This document shows, piece after piece, positions 15,694 through 23,850 of a stretch of 64,000 nucleotides of DNA (within the stretch, counting starts at the first letter, position 1; each line of letters opens with the position of its first letter). This DNA is from Colicola sp016286205 (GTDB lineage: Bacteria; Bacteroidota; Bacteroidia; Bacteroidales; Paludibacteraceae). The position numbers were made by a program, and so were the translations under genes. Where the stretch lies: the NCBI GenBank assembly GCA_016286205.1, contig JAEESF010000003.1:124001-188000 (forward strand), in the 5' to 3' direction. The notes beneath the pieces were generated by a model. That model made no database searches. It was not told the DNA's origin and was given only the letters and a program-made list of their open reading frames with translations.

Positions 15694-17217
15694 TTAGAAC
15701 AAATAACCCATCTTGACGTAGAAATTGGTGTATTTTTGGTTGTCTTGGCGGTCGATAGGCATACCCCAATCTGCCGAGAGAACAAAGTTCTCGTTCATAC
15801 CAATCTTAAGTCCGAGACCTACGGTCATATGTGGATAATAGACTTTCATCGGGTCTTCCGTTTTGAAGTAATCGGCAAAATTCTCGCCCGCCTCGTGATT
15901 GGCATCGAACGCTTCTTGCAGCGTGGAGTAGGTGCCATTGGTATGGCGTTTGACCAGTTCATTCAGGTCGTATGGCTGGGTGATGACCCCCATATCGAAG
16001 AACGGATTGAGGCCGATATAGAAATGCTGGCGGCCGATATCGAAATTGACGACGCGGAAACGGAACTCGACATTAGCAAAGAGGAAACCGTTAGCCAGGA
16101 TACGATTGGCCATCATACCACGCACTGAGTTTCCGCCTCCCAGTCCCTCGTAGTAAACACGCTGTATAAAGAGCGTATTGAGGTAGTTGTTCATATAGAA
16201 GGGCGAGTTTCCGGCAATATTGTTCTGCGTGCCTACGCGGTAGGCGAAGGTGATGCGGTTGATGCCGTTCTTGTCATAGTAGCAAGGCACATAATGGCGG
16301 AAAGTGAAGTTGAATTGGAGGTGGTTGTATCCCGCAGCAGCTTGCTGACCATAAGCGGCATTGAAAGCAGCCGAATAGGTGAAGAAGAGGTCGGTATAGA
16401 TACCCTTGTTAGGTCCCTGGCGCTTATCTCGCGTATCGTAAGTAATACCAGCACGCAGGTACGGGTGCCATCCACCGTTCATCTCGTCCAGCCCAATCAG
16501 TCCCCATGTTTTGTACTTGTCGTATAGACCTTGCACAGACGGGTCGAGCGGTTTCTGTTCCCAACGTTCTTTAGTGGGGTCGAAAGGATGTTTCTTTCCG
16601 TTGAGCATATCGATATCGCAGTCGTCGATGATATAGCCCAGCACACCCAGTCCGGCATTCCACTTGAGGTCCTTGTAGATAGTGCCCTCGATATCGCCGG
16701 CAATACGGATAAGGTCGCGTTTATACTTATAGAACACGCGCGAGCGGTAGTCTTCCGGATGCGGCATCTTCTCTGTTTTCTTTTTCCAGAAGTGCCAGTC
16801 GTAATTGTACTGCGACTCGAAACCATTGAACCCGTAGAAATCGCACATAGCATCGGGCAGATAGGTGGCGTCGAGCGTGAGGCGGTAACCCGGGATGAGG
16901 TACTTGGAGTCGTAGTTGAAACGGAAAATACCATGGTGTTTGGTGGTATAAGCCGCCTCGAAATAGAGCGAATGGATATACTCGGGATACTGGCTGCCAT
17001 CGCCGTAGTAATAGACATTGGTCAGCACACCGCCCTGGAAGCCATAGTCGGCATCATAGGCTACAGAAGGGAGGATACCAAAGTTCCACCCTGTCTTGAT
17101 TTTACGTCCCGTAGAATCTACTTCTTGTGGTTTGGGCTCACGTTTAGCCTGCAAAGGCGAGAGGCTAGCGGCGAAAGGCGAAAGGAGCAGCAGGGCTGCT
17201 AAGATATATTTTTTCAT
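15694..17217 (-). CDS. Outer-membrane beta-barrel protein, Omp85/surface-antigen superfamily
   Basis: The 507-residue protein has a signal peptide (about residues 1-24) and then alternating aromatic-rich strands of an outer-membrane barrel. The motif GGGNSVRGM (about residue 395) matches the G-G-x-x-S-V-R-G element of the L6 loop in Omp85/BamA/TamA-type barrels, and the protein ends in a strand with a terminal Phe (MGYLF). No POTRA domains are present, so it is a barrel-only member. It lies 30 bases after the DUF819 gene at the far end of the aryl-polyene run and could be part of the export path, but that is inference from position. Confidence 0.85.
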   Translation of the reverse strand: MKKYILAALLLLSPFAASLSPLQAKREPKPQEVDSTGRKIKTGWNFGILPSVAYDADYGFQGGVLTNVYYYGDGSQYPEYIHSLYFEAAYTTKHHGIFRFNYDSKYLIPGYRLTLDATYLPDAMCDFYGFNGFESQYNYDWHFWKKKTEKMPHPEDYRSRVFYKYKRDLIRIAGDIEGTIYKDLKWNAGLGVLGYIIDDCDIDMLNGKKHPFDPTKERWEQKPLDPSVQGLYDKYKTWGLIGLDEMNGGWHPYLRAGITYDTRDKRQGPNKGIYTDLFFTYSAAFNAAYGQQAAAGYNHLQFNFTFRHYVPCYYDKNGINRITFAYRVGTQNNIAGNSPFYMNNYLNTLFIQRVYYEGLGGGNSVRGMMANRILANGFLFANVEFRFRVVNFDIGRQHFYIGLNPFFDMGVITQPYDLNELVKRHTNGTYSTLQEAFDANHEAGENFADYFKTEDPMKVYYPHMTVGLGLKIGMNENFVLSADWGMPIDRQDNQKYTNFYVKMGYLF

Positions 17218-17247
17218 TTTATATTTTACAATTAAGATTTAACATTT

Positions 17248-18420
17248 TTATGGTAAGAGCATAGCGATAGCTACACCCAGATAGGTGCCGACGGCATAAC
17301 CAACCAGACCGATCACGATACCGGAGATCAGCACTTTCTTATTTTTCATTGCTCCCACAACAGGCGGAACGAATGGAGGTGAGCAGAGTAGGGCAATCTG
17401 GCTGACACAGAACAGATCGCCACTGACATGTGCTATTCGGCAGAAAATCAAGTGAGAAACGGCAGCAACAATCATTACCCATGCCACGAATAGCCCAATC
17501 ATCAGCGAACCGCCGTTGACACTATGGATATCGAACAGCGAAGCTACGATGACCGAGAAAATTAGGATGAAGAACATACCCAGTTCGAAAGTCTTAGGCA
17601 GTTCGCGCACCCACCGGAAAAAGGAGGCGATGATAGACAGCGTAGTGATGGTCAGTATGACTACCAGTTCGTTCAGTGTGCCGGTCAGCAGCAAGGCTAA
17701 TCCTGCACCGATGGCCAGGAAGAGCAGACTCAAGCCCAGTCCGACAAACATGCCGCCAACGTTCTTGCGGTCGAACATGCCGCGGTAGTTCTCTACGTCC
17801 TTCGATTCTACCGCCTCGTCGGTACGTCCCTTGCGTGTCACGTCTTCGTATGGCAGGATCTTTCTGAAAACCTTGTAACCGCCACCAATAATAAAGAAGA
17901 TATACGGTGTGGTCAGCACCATCTCGAATGCCAGCACGATAGCCATAATGGTTTTGTCAACACCGAGCGATGCGCCCAAGGCATTGAAATTCATCGTGCC
18001 GCCGGTATAGATACCGGTCATCATAGCAGCCACCTTGTTGAATTCCGGAACATCATTGGTGCGGAAAATAAAATAACCACTGACGATAGCAATCAGCACT
18101 GCCATTATACCTCCCACCAATGACCAGATAGTTTTAGGCAAAGCTTTGGTCCATAGACGGAAATCGCAGTTGAACAACATCAGCGGAATAGCCAATGGCA
18201 CAGCCACAGACATAATGGTAGATTGCAGTTTAGAGAAAGTCATCGCGGCTTCTGTTCCTGCCTCGAAATGCACAAAACCAGTTAAGGCAAAGATAATTCC
18301 TACTGCGTAGGCCGCAACTACGGTACCTACCTTTTGCATCCATGTCCAGCGCTTAAAACACTCAATAATCAGCACCGGAACGAGGACATACAATGCAATA
18401 ATGAGATACGCTCGTATCAT
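17248..18420 (-). CDS. DUF819-family membrane protein
   Basis: The 390-residue protein has about eleven membrane segments. Sequence features such as the GGTMNFNALG turn and the final GLVGYAVGTYLGVAIA match the DUF819 family of putative transporters, whose substrate is not known. A cytoplasmic loop near residues 185-220 (TRKGRTDEAVESKDVE) is charged. It is 46 bases downstream of the acyltransferase gene and 30 bases upstream of the barrel protein gene, all leftward; it may be the beginning of a separate unit since the gap before it is AT-rich. Confidence 0.88.
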   Translation of the reverse strand: MIRAYLIIALYVLVPVLIIECFKRWTWMQKVGTVVAAYAVGIIFALTGFVHFEAGTEAAMTFSKLQSTIMSVAVPLAIPLMLFNCDFRLWTKALPKTIWSLVGGIMAVLIAIVSGYFIFRTNDVPEFNKVAAMMTGIYTGGTMNFNALGASLGVDKTIMAIVLAFEMVLTTPYIFFIIGGGYKVFRKILPYEDVTRKGRTDEAVESKDVENYRGMFDRKNVGGMFVGLGLSLLFLAIGAGLALLLTGTLNELVVILTITTLSIIASFFRWVRELPKTFELGMFFILIFSVIVASLFDIHSVNGGSLMIGLFVAWVMIVAAVSHLIFCRIAHVSGDLFCVSQIALLCSPPFVPPVVGAMKNKKVLISGIVIGLVGYAVGTYLGVAIAMLLP

Positions 18421-18466
18421 AATGATTAGATTTTAGATGTTAAATGAAAAAAAATTTTTTTTTATG

Positions 18467-19495
18467 TTATTTTTGAGATCTAGTTTGTCTTAGGATGCGT
18501 ACTTGATACATATATTCCTGCAGGAATATCCAGAATGGCAGTGTGATGAATAGCGTGAGTGGAATACAAATCACCTGCCATACATATTGTACCGAATTGT
18601 GGAAGGCCGGGTCCTTGACTTTCCATCGGATGAGCAACCAGGCCATCCAGAGAGGAATGGTCAGTGCCAGACTGACGAGGAAAAGCGGCGACAAGAGTAT
18701 TAGGATAATAAAGAGGAGCCAGTGCGGCATGCGATGGCGGGGGAAATGATTGAATGGCGCAGGCGGATTAGCTTGCAGTTTGGCAAAATTCTCCTCGTAG
18801 TGCTCGTCATCGGGCACCCACAATATCTGTTCGCGCATGCGCAGAGTCAGTTCTTCGCGCAAGGCCATAATCAGTTGCGGCCGCTCCAGGTCGCTATGTT
18901 CACGCACGAACTGCGTAACATTCAGCGGTTTGCCTATATTGACCGTCAGATCATTCCAAAGATGGTAATAATCGCCATATTCCAATCCAACCGGTTGGAT
19001 GTAGATGGGTTTCTCTGCACCAAATTCATCGTTAGCTCGCAAGGCAATACGGAAAATGCCTTTGTTCAGCGGAAGAAGCGAATGCATTGGTCGATGAGTA
19101 CCTTCAGGCAGGATACAGAACGGAACGCCATCATGTAGTGTCTCTACTGCTCGGTCCATGGTTTCATCGTTGTGCCGCACCTCATCTACTCCATCGCGCA
19201 TACGGCGGATGGGCATTATCTTGAGCCAAGTCAGCAGCTTGGCCAGACGCGGTTTGCGGAAGATATCCGCACGGGCGACAAACACCTTGCGTGAGTGGTC
19301 GATTCCCAAAATAGCCATAGCATCGCATAGCGCGTTGGTATGGTTCGGCGCAAAGATAACGGCTCCATCGGTAGGGATATTCTCCTTGCCGATATAACGC
19401 ATATGCCGATACGAGTGACGGAACATCCAGTCCACGTACGGTCTGAGAAATGCATATAGCCTATTTTTGTCTTGTATTCTTTTTGGCATAGGCAA
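18467..19495 (-). CDS. Lysophospholipid acyltransferase (PlsC-like)
   Basis: The 342-residue membrane-associated acyltransferase carries the LPLAT catalytic block NHTNALCD (His and Asp spaced as in the glycerol-acyltransferase branch with HX5D), then PIRRMRDG, and the substrate-binding PEGTHRP. The C-terminal third has two or three membrane helices (about 250-330). Such enzymes acylate glycerol phosphates or related head groups. It is the last or next-to-last gene of the aryl-polyene run, where it may attach the polyene or an ordinary fatty acid to the final lipid; the exact acceptor cannot be read from sequence. Met1 or Met3 could be the start. Confidence 0.87.
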   Translation of the reverse strand: MPMPKRIQDKNRLYAFLRPYVDWMFRHSYRHMRYIGKENIPTDGAVIFAPNHTNALCDAMAILGIDHSRKVFVARADIFRKPRLAKLLTWLKIMPIRRMRDGVDEVRHNDETMDRAVETLHDGVPFCILPEGTHRPMHSLLPLNKGIFRIALRANDEFGAEKPIYIQPVGLEYGDYYHLWNDLTVNIGKPLNVTQFVREHSDLERPQLIMALREELTLRMREQILWVPDDEHYEENFAKLQANPPAPFNHFPRHRMPHWLLFIILILLSPLFLVSLALTIPLWMAWLLIRWKVKDPAFHNSVQYVWQVICIPLTLFITLPFWIFLQEYMYQVRILRQTRSQK

Positions 19496-19541
19496 TGATT
19501 AAGGTAAATATTAGTATCCAAATCATACGCGCGTCCTCTTC

Positions 19542-21737
19542 TTATTCTATCCGCCGCGGGCACCAACGTACAAGCCAATGGAAGAGCAGATTAGGTATAG
19601 TCAGCGCCATAAGTACTACGGTACACATGCCGATGAGCGTAACGGCTCCCAACATATGCATTGCCGGATGAACAGCCAGCACCAGAATACCAATACCCAC
19701 CAACATAATCAAGGCGGAAAGGAAAATGGACTGGCGATACTGTGGCAGCATAGGACGTCCCGTACGATGTTCATATAGCAAACCTTCTACCACGAAGATA
19801 GTATAGTCGTCACCCTGACCGAAAATGAATGTAGCCAAGATGATATTGACGATATTGAACTGCAAACCAAGCAGTTGCATGATAGCGAGTATCCATACCC
19901 AACTGAGCGCCATAGGCACAAAAGCGATGAGCGCCAGCCACAAGTTGCGGAAACTGAGCCAAAGGAAAAGGAACACGATTAAGCTGCAGCATAGGCCGAT
20001 ATAATCGAAATGGTCGCTCAACTGTCGGGTTAGATGGGTATTAAGCGTGGCGCTGTCGAATTGTCCCGGCCATAGTTCTCCGAGTGTCTCTGTGTCGATA
20101 TCGGTTATGGGTTGCCAATCGGTCAGCATAGTGCAGAATGGCTCAAATACATCGGGCCGGAAACCTGCTTGTTCCGCTTCGTGACGCAAATGCATAGCGA
20201 CACTGTCAGCCGAATGAGTCTGCCAGTAGTTTTGCCATAGTTCCGCGCGATGTGCCAACTCCTCACGAGCGGTCGGAGCTAGATAGGTCTGAGAGTCTGC
20301 GGGAGATGACTGATGAGCGATGGAGTCGAAGTAGGCAAAATCGGCTCGCTGCTGCTGCGTCATATAGTTGATGTGACTCAGGTTGCTGTCGAAACGCTCT
20401 TGCGGGCAAAGCATTAGGTAGGCACCCGCTGCGATGGTCAGTGCCAGCAGCACGGTGGCTACGACAGGGAAGGTAACACGTTTGGCCCAGATAGCAGGAA
20501 TGCGTAGCTCGCGCAATGGTGTAGGCTTGGCCGACATCAGGTGCGGTAGCACCAGTACGCAGAATAGGATTGTACCGACCAGCATAGAGGCGGCGAAAAT
20601 ACCTAGGTCACGCAGCGCTTCTGCGTGGAGCGGTATGAGTGTGAGAAAAGCTCCGACGGTAGTTATATTGCCCACCACAAGCGGTGTGAGCACTTCGCTG
20701 AGAGTCTGTCGAACCGATGTCGTGTAACGCTGATGGACGAGTAGATGCAAGGGATAGTTGACCGCGATGCCGATGAGTACCGATCCAATACCCAGCACGA
20801 TAGCACTGATAGTGGGCGTGTAGAGTCGCAAAACGGCCATGCCGAACAGCCAACCAAACGAGATAGAAAGCAGAATGAGCAGTATATCGCGTTTGCGTGG
20901 GAAAGCATATAGCAGCAGGGCAATGATCAGCACCAGTGACAACCCGATACACATCGCTGTATCTATCTTGATGCGGCGTGCGTTGCCCACTGCGACGACG
21001 GGGGCGCCTAACCAGCGCATCTGCAGCGATGCGAATGAAGGTTGCAAGCGGGTAATTGCCGATTGCAGACTGTCAACGAGGCGGGCGTTCTGCTGCGTCT
21101 CGGTGCCACTGTAGGGAGTGTCGTAGAAACAGAATCCCATACGTTGGTCGGCTGTCATCATATATCCGTCGTAACTGGTGAAAGCCGTTTGTGCTTCAGC
21201 TCCGGAGAATTGTCCCCGTGCACCGATTGTCAGCGGCAACAGACCAAGCGGATCTGTCTGGATAGCTAGACTGAGGAAACCGGTTCCGGGCGCAGATAGG
21301 ATGCGTCTATCGCGATCCAATGCTGCATGCATGGCTTCCGGCGAAAATAGAGAGTCCAGCCGTGCATAATCGGCTTCCGTCAGGAAATAAGGCATCTGGC
21401 TATGTACGTAGCGTAGACGCTCGAGATAACTGTCGATGTCAACCTCCGTAATCAATCCTGGAATGCGTTCTGCGCAACTATCTATCGCATCACATATCAG
21501 ATCCGGGTCATCGCCTTCGATGATGAGCACCAATCGGTTGGCAGACTGTTGCTGCTGGTAGATAACCATCGACTCACGGTCTTCGTCCGCAATAGGGAGA
21601 AAATCCAAGATATCCTCGTTGTATCGCAGCGTCAGCGCCAAAACGAGCAGTGGTATCAACACACATCCAAACACTATCCATAGCCATCGGCGATGGGTTT
21701 GCAACACGTCATATAGATGTAGCAACCATTGATTCAT
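19542..21737 (-). CDS. MMPL/RND-superfamily exporter of the aryl-polyene cluster
   Basis: The 731-residue protein has the duplicated RND layout: one membrane helix, a periplasmic domain (about 45-250), five helices, a second helix and smaller periplasmic domain (about 430-580), and five more helices. It belongs with the MMPL-type exporters found in aryl-polyene and flexirubin clusters, predicted to move the finished lipid out of the inner membrane, with LolA-type carriers (26624-27085) taking it onward. Stop and start overlap with the upstream acyl-activating gene by four bases (21734-21737). Confidence 0.9.
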   Translation of the reverse strand: MNQWLLHLYDVLQTHRRWLWIVFGCVLIPLLVLALTLRYNEDILDFLPIADEDRESMVIYQQQQSANRLVLIIEGDDPDLICDAIDSCAERIPGLITEVDIDSYLERLRYVHSQMPYFLTEADYARLDSLFSPEAMHAALDRDRRILSAPGTGFLSLAIQTDPLGLLPLTIGARGQFSGAEAQTAFTSYDGYMMTADQRMGFCFYDTPYSGTETQQNARLVDSLQSAITRLQPSFASLQMRWLGAPVVAVGNARRIKIDTAMCIGLSLVLIIALLLYAFPRKRDILLILLSISFGWLFGMAVLRLYTPTISAIVLGIGSVLIGIAVNYPLHLLVHQRYTTSVRQTLSEVLTPLVVGNITTVGAFLTLIPLHAEALRDLGIFAASMLVGTILFCVLVLPHLMSAKPTPLRELRIPAIWAKRVTFPVVATVLLALTIAAGAYLMLCPQERFDSNLSHINYMTQQQRADFAYFDSIAHQSSPADSQTYLAPTAREELAHRAELWQNYWQTHSADSVAMHLRHEAEQAGFRPDVFEPFCTMLTDWQPITDIDTETLGELWPGQFDSATLNTHLTRQLSDHFDYIGLCCSLIVFLFLWLSFRNLWLALIAFVPMALSWVWILAIMQLLGLQFNIVNIILATFIFGQGDDYTIFVVEGLLYEHRTGRPMLPQYRQSIFLSALIMLVGIGILVLAVHPAMHMLGAVTLIGMCTVVLMALTIPNLLFHWLVRWCPRRIE

Positions 21738-23053
21738 CTTTCGTCAATAAACTTAATGGGCTTGCGGCTCTTGGCAGGGAAATTGATTTGCTGAATGACG
21801 TCAAACGGCAAGATCTCGATCAGCGGTGTTACACGCAGACGACTGCGGAAATGATCCTTCAGGGTTTTGATAGCTTCATCAGGCGTGATGGTTGGTCGAA
21901 TACTAACACGAACCAATACCTCGTCTGTTCCCGCTTCTGACATACGTACCACGACCACATAATTGCCCACAAAATCAACATTGTCCAATACATCATTGAT
22001 GGCAGGCGGGTAGATAGTAGTACCTTTCAGCTTAATCATGTTATGTTTACGTCCGATGAGTGGTGTGAGTCTGTAACTATTACGCCCGCACGCGCACGAT
22101 TCAGTTATTTTAGTAGCAATATCGCCGGTACGGAAACGCAGCAGCGGCATACCCTCTACGCCAAGCGTCGTGATGACAATTTCTCCCGGTTGTCCATCGG
22201 CTACAGGCTTGTCGTCGTCACCGATAATCTCCACGATGATGAGTTCTGGATGGACATGGCCTCCACAACTATGCTCGCACTCAGAAAAAGTGGCAGACAT
22301 CTCTGTGGACGAATAGGTGGCGTAGAGTTCAACCTCCGGCCATTTGTCATGGATGCGTTGTCCGAGCAGATTGAGCTGGAATTGTTGGTCACGCAGTCCT
22401 TCTCCAATGCCTATGATCTTGCGAATAGAACTATGACGATAATCGATGTTATTCTGCTCAGCATACTCTATCAGGCGCAGAATGAACGATGGTACGCACA
22501 TGATGGCGGTCGGGTGGAGTCGGCGAATCGTGTCCCACTGCAGTTCAGGATTGCCGTTGCCCACACGGATGATTCCTGCTCCCATATGACGGATGCCCAT
22601 CCAATAGGCCAAACCGGCCATGAATCGCTTGTCGAGCGTGGTCATTAGCTGCAGAATATCACCTTTCTTCAGACCGGCACAAGCAAAAGATTTGTGCTCG
22701 TTGTAGGCCAGCCGCTCCAAATCATGGTCGGTACAACCGAAGAGCACAGGGTCGCCCAGCGTGCCGGAAGTAGTGATATAGTCGATAATCTCGCTGCGGT
22801 CGACGCAGAGAAAATCGTCGTTGTGGAGTTGCAGGTCTTTCTTCTCGGTGAACGGCAATCGCTGCAGGTCGTCTATCGTACGGATAGAGGAAGGATCGAT
22901 ATGCTGGTCAGCAAACATACGCCGGTAATAGGGCGAATGAGCAGCCAAATAGCTGATCTGTTTGCGAAGCAGTTCTTCCTGGTAGTCGCGAATGCGTTCT
23001 ATTGATTCAAATTCGATATCCATTGTAGAAATTCTTTTTTCCATTGATGACAT
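21734..23053 (-). CDS. Acyl-activating enzyme, PaaK/CapK-like adenylate-forming ligase
   Basis: The 439-residue protein resembles phenylacetate-CoA ligase and belongs to the ANL superfamily. The phosphate loop is TTSGTLGDPVLFG, a Y-S-S-T-E motif (ATYSSTEMS) contacts AMP, and FRTGDIA followed by the GRKHNMIKLKG hinge marks the start of the small C-terminal domain. In aryl-polyene clusters such an enzyme is thought to activate the aromatic starter (for example 4-coumarate) or another acid for loading on a carrier protein. The N-terminus overlaps the hydrolase gene; Met11 (start at 23023) is an alternative start that shortens the overlap to 25 bases. Confidence 0.9.
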   Translation of the reverse strand: MSSMEKRISTMDIEFESIERIRDYQEELLRKQISYLAAHSPYYRRMFADQHIDPSSIRTIDDLQRLPFTEKKDLQLHNDDFLCVDRSEIIDYITTSGTLGDPVLFGCTDHDLERLAYNEHKSFACAGLKKGDILQLMTTLDKRFMAGLAYWMGIRHMGAGIIRVGNGNPELQWDTIRRLHPTAIMCVPSFILRLIEYAEQNNIDYRHSSIRKIIGIGEGLRDQQFQLNLLGQRIHDKWPEVELYATYSSTEMSATFSECEHSCGGHVHPELIIVEIIGDDDKPVADGQPGEIVITTLGVEGMPLLRFRTGDIATKITESCACGRNSYRLTPLIGRKHNMIKLKGTTIYPPAINDVLDNVDFVGNYVVVVRMSEAGTDEVLVRVSIRPTITPDEAIKTLKDHFRSRLRVTPLIEILPFDVIQQINFPAKSRKPIKFIDER

Positions 23054-23850
23054 TCATCGGTTCCTTTGGTCTCAGAGGCGCCAAACCCATGCCCACCTGT
23101 TAGGTATTGCACGTAACGATGGGGGATGTTTTCTGCCGTGAGAGCCGAGTCCAACAATTCGGAGTTCTGGTATTTAACTATCGGGTCGTCCACGCAGTTG
23201 ATGAGAAATACCGGTGGACAATCAGATGATATGTGTTGCTCGATAGATAGTGAATCTTGCAAAGTGTGATTCCATTGACGCCATACGCCCAGAGCCGCAC
23301 GACGGCTGCGCTTGTGCACATAGCGCTGGTCGGAGAAGGTGACTACTGGATAGACAGGACAAAGCCATTTCGGCCTATATGCAGTGGTATTATGCGTATG
23401 GCTCAGCATCGTCAGGTGACCGCCAGCAGAGAAGCCCATGACACCGATACGTGTAGTGTCTATACGTAGCGAATCGGCCATGGAGAACACCTGCTCAAGC
23501 GCCCATTCTACATCACGAAGCATATTAGGGTACTTATTGCCTATACCCAGCACGCGGTAGCCGAGAATATACGCGCTCACATTAGCCACACGGTATTGCA
23601 AGACAAACGCATTGATGCCATTTTGCTGTAACCACTCGGCCACACCGATGCCTTCTACCTTCATATCCAGCCAACTATAACTGCCTCCGGGACAAACGAC
23701 AACACCGATGCCTGTATTGTTGGCGCTGTCGGCCAGATATGGTGTGAGCGACACCTTATATCGATTAGGTGCTTTGATAGTGCCGGGCAAGGTCTTTGCC
23801 TGCAAACAACCACATAGTAGCAATATAAATATCAACCCCTTGAATCTCAT
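22999..23850 (-). CDS. Alpha/beta hydrolase (acetyl-esterase/lipase-like), exported
   Basis: The ATG at 23850 overlaps the stop of the triple-fusion gene by four bases (ATGA) and gives a 283-residue protein with a short signal peptide (LIFILLLCGCLQA); a longer in-frame start at 23901 would put 17 residues before the signal. The oxyanion loop VVCPGGSYSWLD, the nucleophile motif GFSAGGH, the acid in NCVDDPIVKYQNS and a His in GGHGFG form the catalytic triad. It resembles BD-FAE/acetyl-xylan-esterase-type enzymes. In this setting it may trim or hydrolyse an ester of the polyene lipid in the periplasm, but that is inferred only from position. Confidence 0.87.
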   Translation of the reverse strand: MRFKGLIFILLLCGCLQAKTLPGTIKAPNRYKVSLTPYLADSANNTGIGVVVCPGGSYSWLDMKVEGIGVAEWLQQNGINAFVLQYRVANVSAYILGYRVLGIGNKYPNMLRDVEWALEQVFSMADSLRIDTTRIGVMGFSAGGHLTMLSHTHNTTAYRPKWLCPVYPVVTFSDQRYVHKRSRRAALGVWRQWNHTLQDSLSIEQHISSDCPPVFLINCVDDPIVKYQNSELLDSALTAENIPHRYVQYLTGGHGFGASETKGTDECHQWKKEFLQWISNLNQ